Source: Cryptomeria japonica (taxonomy: Eukaryota; Streptophyta; Pinopsida; Cupressales; Cupressaceae). Taken from it: a stretch of 25,000 nucleotides of DNA. Within the stretch, counting starts at the first letter, position 1; each line of letters begins with the position of its first letter. Location of the stretch: positions 1 to 25,000 of the forward strand of contig NW_026729349.1 of assembly GCF_030272615.1 (NCBI RefSeq). The letters run 5' to 3'. The notes under the pieces are model-generated. The model ran no database searches. It was not told the DNA's origin and saw only the letters and a list, made by a program, of their open reading frames with translations. This document shows positions 20,641 to 25,000 of the stretch, in pieces. Made by a program: the position numbers and the translations under genes.

Positions 20641-22200
20641 TGACCCCTTATGACCACATATGACCCCTTATAACATCCTAGTGTGTACAACATACCCCTT
20701 AAGATCACATAATGTCCTAAGGGGTCATGCATGTGTTCTAACACATGCATGACCCCTTAGAACCACATATGACCACTTATAAAATCCTAGTGCATGTGGC
20801 ATACCCCTTAGTCCATCACAAAGTGTCCCAAGGGGTCATGTCTAAAGGGGTCAAGCATGTGTTCTAACACATGCGTGATCCCTTAGGACCACATATAACC
20901 CCTTATAACATTCTAGTGTGTACAACATACCCCTTAAGATCACATAGTGTCTTAAGGGGTCACATGTGGTCCTAAGGGGCCACGCATGTGTTCTAAGACA
21001 TGTGTGACCCCTTAGAACCACATATGACCCCTTATTAAATCCTAGTGTGTACAACATACCACTTAGTCCATCACATACTGTCGTAAGGGGTCATATTTTG
21101 TCATAAGGCCCGGTCACATGTGTTAAGACATGCATGATCTCTTAGGACCACATATAATCCCTTATAACATCCTAGTGTATACAATATACCACTTAAGATC
21201 ACATAGTATCCTAAGGGGTCATATCTATCATAAGGGGTCATTCATGTGTTCTACCACATGCGTGACCACTTAGGACAACATATGACCCCTTATAACATCC
21301 TAGTGTGTATGACATACCCCTTAAGATCACATAGTGTCCTAAGGGGTCATATGTGGTCATAAGGGGTCACGCATGTGTTTTAACAGATGCATGACCCTTT
21401 AGGACCACATATGACCCCTTATAACATCCTAGTGTGTACAACATACCCCTTAAGATCACATAGTGTCATAAGGGGTCATATGTAGTCTAAAGGGATCATG
21501 CATGTGTTAGAACACAAGCATAACTTTGTACGACCAAATATAAACCCTTATAGCATCCTAGTGTGTACGACATACCCCTTAAGATCACCTAGTGTCATAA
21601 GAAGTATTATGTGGTCCTAACAGGTCACACATGTCTTCTAACACATGATGTGTGACCCCTTAGAACCATATATGACCTGTTATAAAATCCTAGTGTGTAC
21701 GACATACCCCTTAGTCCATCACATAGTGGCAGAAGGGGTCATATGTGGTCATAAGGCTCGGTCACACAGGTGTTAACACATGCATGACCCCTTAGGACCA
21801 CATATGACCCCTTATAACATGCTAGTGTATACAACATACCCCTTAAGATCACATAGTGTCCTAAGGGGTCATGCATGTGTTCTAACACTTGTGTGACCTC
21901 TTACGACCACGTGTGACCCCTTACGACTACATATGACCCCTTATAACATCCTAGTCTATACAACACACCCCTTAGGATCACATAGTGTCCTAAAGGGTCA
22001 TAATTGGTTCGAAGGGGTCACGAATGTGTTCTAACACATGTGTGACCCCTTACGACCACATATGACCCTTTATAACATCCTAGTATGTACAACATACCCC
22101 TTAGGATCACATAGTTTCCTAAGGGGTCATATGTGGTCATAAGGGTGCATGACCCCTTATAACATCTTAGTGAGTAAGACATATCACTTAGGACCACATA

Positions 22201-22345
22201 ATGTCCTAAGGGGTCAAGTATGTGTTCCTAAGGGTTATTCCATACACACTAGGATGTTATAAGGGGTCATATGTGGTCTTAAGGGGTCATGCATATGTTC
22301 GAACACATGCATGATCGCTTAAGACCACATAAGGGGTCATATGTG
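22201..22345. repeat. Inverted block in satellite, third
   Basis: Reversed spacer at about 22235-22265 (CATACACACTAGGATGTTAT) followed by a rearranged hairpin and a partial extra unit up to about 22345. Confidence 0.75.
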
Positions 22346-22840
22346 GTCATAAGTGGTCAAAACATGCGTGACCCCTTAGGACCACATATTACCCCTTATA
22401 ACATCCTATTATGTATGCCATACCCCTTAAGACCCTTAAGATCACATAGTGTCTTAAGGGGTCATATGTGGTCAATGTAAGGGGCCACACGTGTTCTAAC
22501 ACATGTGTGACCCCTTAGGAGCACATATGACCCCTTATAACATCCTAGTGTGTACAAAATACCCCTTAAGATCACATAATATCCTAAGAGGTCATATGTG
22601 GTCCTAAGGGGTCACACATGTGTCAGAACACATGCATGACCCCTTAGAACCACATATGACCCCTTATAAAATCCTAGTGTGTACGACATACCCCTTAGTC
22701 CATCACATAGTGTCCTAAGGGGTCATATATGGTCCTAAGGGGTCACACGTGTGTTTTAACATGTGTGACCCCTTGTGACCACTTATGTCCCCTTATAACA
22801 TCCTAGAATGTTTATAATTTACCCCTTAGGACCCAATTTG

Positions 22841-23426
22841 ACCACATACTTATCACATTATGATTTAGTATTTTTTTCTCAAGTCCCTTAATTTTCTTAG
22901 AATGTGTTTGAATTACTATATACATGTAGCTAATTTAACCTTTCGAGCTCTCTTCCCTTAATTTTCTCAGCATGTGTTTTAATTTTAAAAAATTATGTTT
23001 TAATTTAGTACATATATATATCTTTAATGATCTCTCTCTCTCTCTATGAAATTAATGATATCTCTCTCTCTCTCTCTTTGTCATGAAAATGATCTCCCTC
23101 TCTCTCTCATTAATGTTTTAATAATTTAAATTGTATGTATGTTATATATAGATAAATTTATATATTTTTAATGATCTCCCTTTCACTCTCTTTAAAATAA
23201 TTTATTTAAATTTAAATTATGCGAGAACTTCATGTATATAGATGAATTATGCGAGAACTTCACATGTTTACATTTTAATTTAATGAGCTCAAAATTAATG
23301 ATCTTTATCTCTCTCTCTCTCTCCCTCTCTAGAATTTAATTGATTTTAATTTAATGTTTTAAATTGAATGCACTTCATGTGTTTGTTCTTACGTATTTAT
23401 TGTAACTTTATGACCTACCTAGATAG
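22841..23426. repeat. AT-rich flank with (TC)n tracts
   Basis: AT-rich sequence with TC-repeat tracts at 23031-23046, 23061-23077, 23092-23108 and 23308-23330 and a degenerate one near 23175-23192. Each is preceded within a few bases by AATGAT, so the tract and its lead-in were multiplied together. A 17-base segment (ATTATGCGAGAACTTCA) is repeated at 23216-23232 and 23246-23262. No gene is seen. Confidence 0.8.
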
Positions 23427-24862
23427 ATGGCATCCCATGATCCAGGCCATGATGTACCTAATTAGGATCTACCTCCACAGGCTCTTGATTAGGAGCCACA
23501 TCATGTAGATTCTCCATAGCAGGATCCTCAGTTGCCTGATATTAGTACCATCTTTCATTATAGTGACCTTGAGCTACAAAGATTGAGAGTTATATTAGAT
23601 GACCCACAGACATATGGCATGTACAAGAGTACATTCCCAATCCATTTTGCATAGTTTGCAGACATTAAGGGATCATCTATTTAGTCACACCTCATTTTCA
23701 CCAAAGGTTATAGTCGATATCTATAGATAGTTGAGGAGTGAGGTGAGGGGTCATCATTCTTTTGCTGATGTGGTGAGGGTGGTCTCTAAGGAGACCATCA
23801 AGGAGAGATGTTTTCTACAATATGAGGAGAAGAGTAAGGTGAGAGGATATCTAGTTATGACATGTATTGATCCATAGGTTGCATCGTTGATTTACCCATG
23901 CTTCTTAGCTGCCCATGGTCATTATCCTAATAACAACCAAATTTCATTATACTTTGCACAACAAGTCTATGTTGAGGTTCATTATGGGTTGAAACCCAAC
24001 TACCTTGATATCCCATCATATTATGGATAGGGGAGGGGCAGGATTGTCGATGCAGATGCATACCATAGGCATGATAGAGATCTACCTGGACATAGGGACT
24101 TTGTTGGTGAGATATTTTCAGCAATAGTCCTAGCCCATGCCCCCATAGTGGATTACATTGTGATTGCTTCTTAGAGAGAATTAATTGATAGGTTTAGAGA
24201 GATTACATTAGCAGTAGCCACCATATCATCTGACAGGCTAGGAAGATATATGATGAGTCGACCATGCTCTAGATCATCCACAGATGCATCTTCTAGTCAT
24301 GGGGTGGCTTCAGAATTAGATTAGTATACTATTGTTGGCATCTCCTCGCTAGATAAGGTAGTGGCTATAGAAGGAGGTGGTAGACATGTACAGATGTCAT
24401 AGTATTTATCTGAGGACCTGCTACATTCTTATCATTTTATTTCATCCTGACATGGCATACCATTGGCTACTGTTAGAGAGGAGATTCTCAAAGATGTGCA
24501 AGCTACCGCATCAACGCATACCCCGGGATAGACACAACATTATCATGACTCTACGCATGCTCCGAGCACTGACCCACCTACAAATCACTCTATTTCTACA
24601 GAGGAGGAGATACAAACTAATCAGGTCCATATCATAGATGGGGTTTGGATTCATTTGAGGAGCAACTGTGAGGTTTGAGCTAGACTAGGTTTATGAATAT
24701 GCTACTAGAGTCAGACACTTCCTCCTTGATACCTAGTCATCTAGTTATCCCCTTACACTCCTCAGTCATACGTACAGATAGAGAGAGGTATATAGGCACA
24801 AGTGATGTGGTTGATATGATCACAGGACATGATCAGACTACACAGCCTACTCCCAATACATA
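23427..24862 (+). pseudogene. Unidentified protein-like frame, TAG-riddled
   Basis: I do not recognise the family. A protein-like frame starts at the ATG at 23427 and runs in one frame to about 23726, then in a second frame from about 23728 to 24678, and resumes in the first frame at ATG 24693. The middle part looks like a folded domain (for example YFAQQVYVEVHYGLKPNY near 23945-24005, and DLPGHRDFVGEI near 24085). The later part is Ser/Thr/His-rich. The first two frame segments contain 14 in-frame stops: TAG at 23463, 23490, 23517, 23652, 23682, 23724, 23875, 24028, 24172, 24322, 24400 and 24529, and TGA at 24448 and 24676. The last segment ends at TAG followed by GTATGT, like a mutated exon end at CAG|GTATGT. 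It could be part of a transposon or an old host gene. Confidence 0.5.
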
Positions 24863-25000
24863 GGTATGTATGTGCATTTATTTTTAAAAGATGTATCTTG
24901 TAATGTATAATTTTTATATCATTTAATATATAATAGAAGTTAAGTATCATTTATTATTCAAACTAATCCTAAAATACACATGTAGTTACAATAGTTAGCT
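24863..25000. other. AT-rich sequence, possible intron start
   Basis: AT-rich, T-rich sequence following the GTATGT at about 24864. It has the base composition of a plant intron, but the window ends before any acceptor or next exon could be seen. Confidence 0.3.

Larger units (their letters stand above)
16515..22840. repeat. Satellite array, ~129-bp palindromic monomer, ~49 copies
   Basis: A tandem repeat fills 6.3 kb. The anchor GATCACATAG recurs at 16624, 16751, 16880 and 17009, giving steps of 127, 129 and 129; about 49 units fit the length. Each unit holds a long near-perfect inverted repeat: arms run AAGGGGTCATATGTGG, CCTAAGGGGTCA and CGCATGTGTT, then their complements after a 2-base centre (GTT-CT-AAC), about 80 bp in all. 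A second, shorter dyad (CCCCTTAGGA and TCCTAAGGGG around ten bases) spans the boundary between units. The rest is a ~26-bp asymmetric spacer around CATCCTAGTGTGTAC. Some units are shortened. Outer units are the most degenerate. Open frames inside are by-products of repetition. Confidence 0.95.

Noticed and set aside
16515-22840. Coding frames on both strands in the satellite (for example 20851-21057 minus, 22289-22480 plus)
   Set aside because: They are short, change frame with each unit and translate the repeat itself.
16515-22840. CRISPR array or telomere-like repeat
   Set aside because: Units are whole 129-bp satellites without unique spacers, and no TTTAGGG-type telomere repeat is present. 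The context is a plant genome.
16515-22840. General selection for base-pairing in satellite hairpins
   Set aside because: By eye, the central arm variants (CACGC, CACAC, CATGC against GCGTG, GTGTG, GCATG) are often mismatched within a unit. Only isolated cases, such as 17804-17851, show matched changes.

Overview
The window looks like repeat-dense intergenic heterochromatin from a land plant with a large genome. The grounds are a Ty3/gypsy element of the plant Tat type (with a second, archaeal-type RNase H), Copia-style LTRs, a large satellite array, and no intact host gene. A conifer or other gymnosperm seems likeliest, but that is a guess. Almost every coding region is a decayed pseudogene. 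Premature stops are nearly all TGA, TAG or TAA at places where C-to-T change of CGA, CAG or CAA would explain them, which fits long-term cytosine methylation.

Layout. 1-2492: non-coding leader or LTR-like sequence, with a 21-bp phased array of a TAGCRCRT motif (1263-1637). 2493-8703: plus-strand Ty3/gypsy Tat-type gag, protease plus G-patch, RT, RNase H and archaeal-type RNase H; integrase and 3' LTR are missing. Around 8703 it is cut and joined in frame to a second element. 8704-11974: 3' part of a plus-strand Copia-like (possibly Sirevirus-like) element: a lysine/glutamate-rich coiled-coil ORF, G-rich polypurine tracts and a complete 3' LTR (11052-11974). 11980-15617: a diverged relative in the opposite orientation, so the two 3' LTRs meet tail to tail with only a few bases between them. 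15618-15891: eight copies of a GGTTCGATCGAACC-type palindrome, a TATA-like site and a perfect 12-bp-arm hairpin.

15960-16510 and 22850-23400 are AT-rich flanks. Between them lies a ~6.3 kb tandem array (16515-22840) of a ~129-bp monomer, roughly 49 copies, each containing an ~80-bp near-perfect inverted repeat. Two sequence subtypes are mixed in it, and at least three blocks are flipped. 23427-24862 is an unidentified protein-like reading frame with 14 in-frame stops, 12 of them TAG, ending at a good 5' splice-site-like sequence.

No gene here is expected to make an intact product. The most notable non-protein structures are the palindromic satellite, the 21-bp phased motif array, the palindrome cluster at 15.6-15.9 kb and the tail-to-tail LTR pair.
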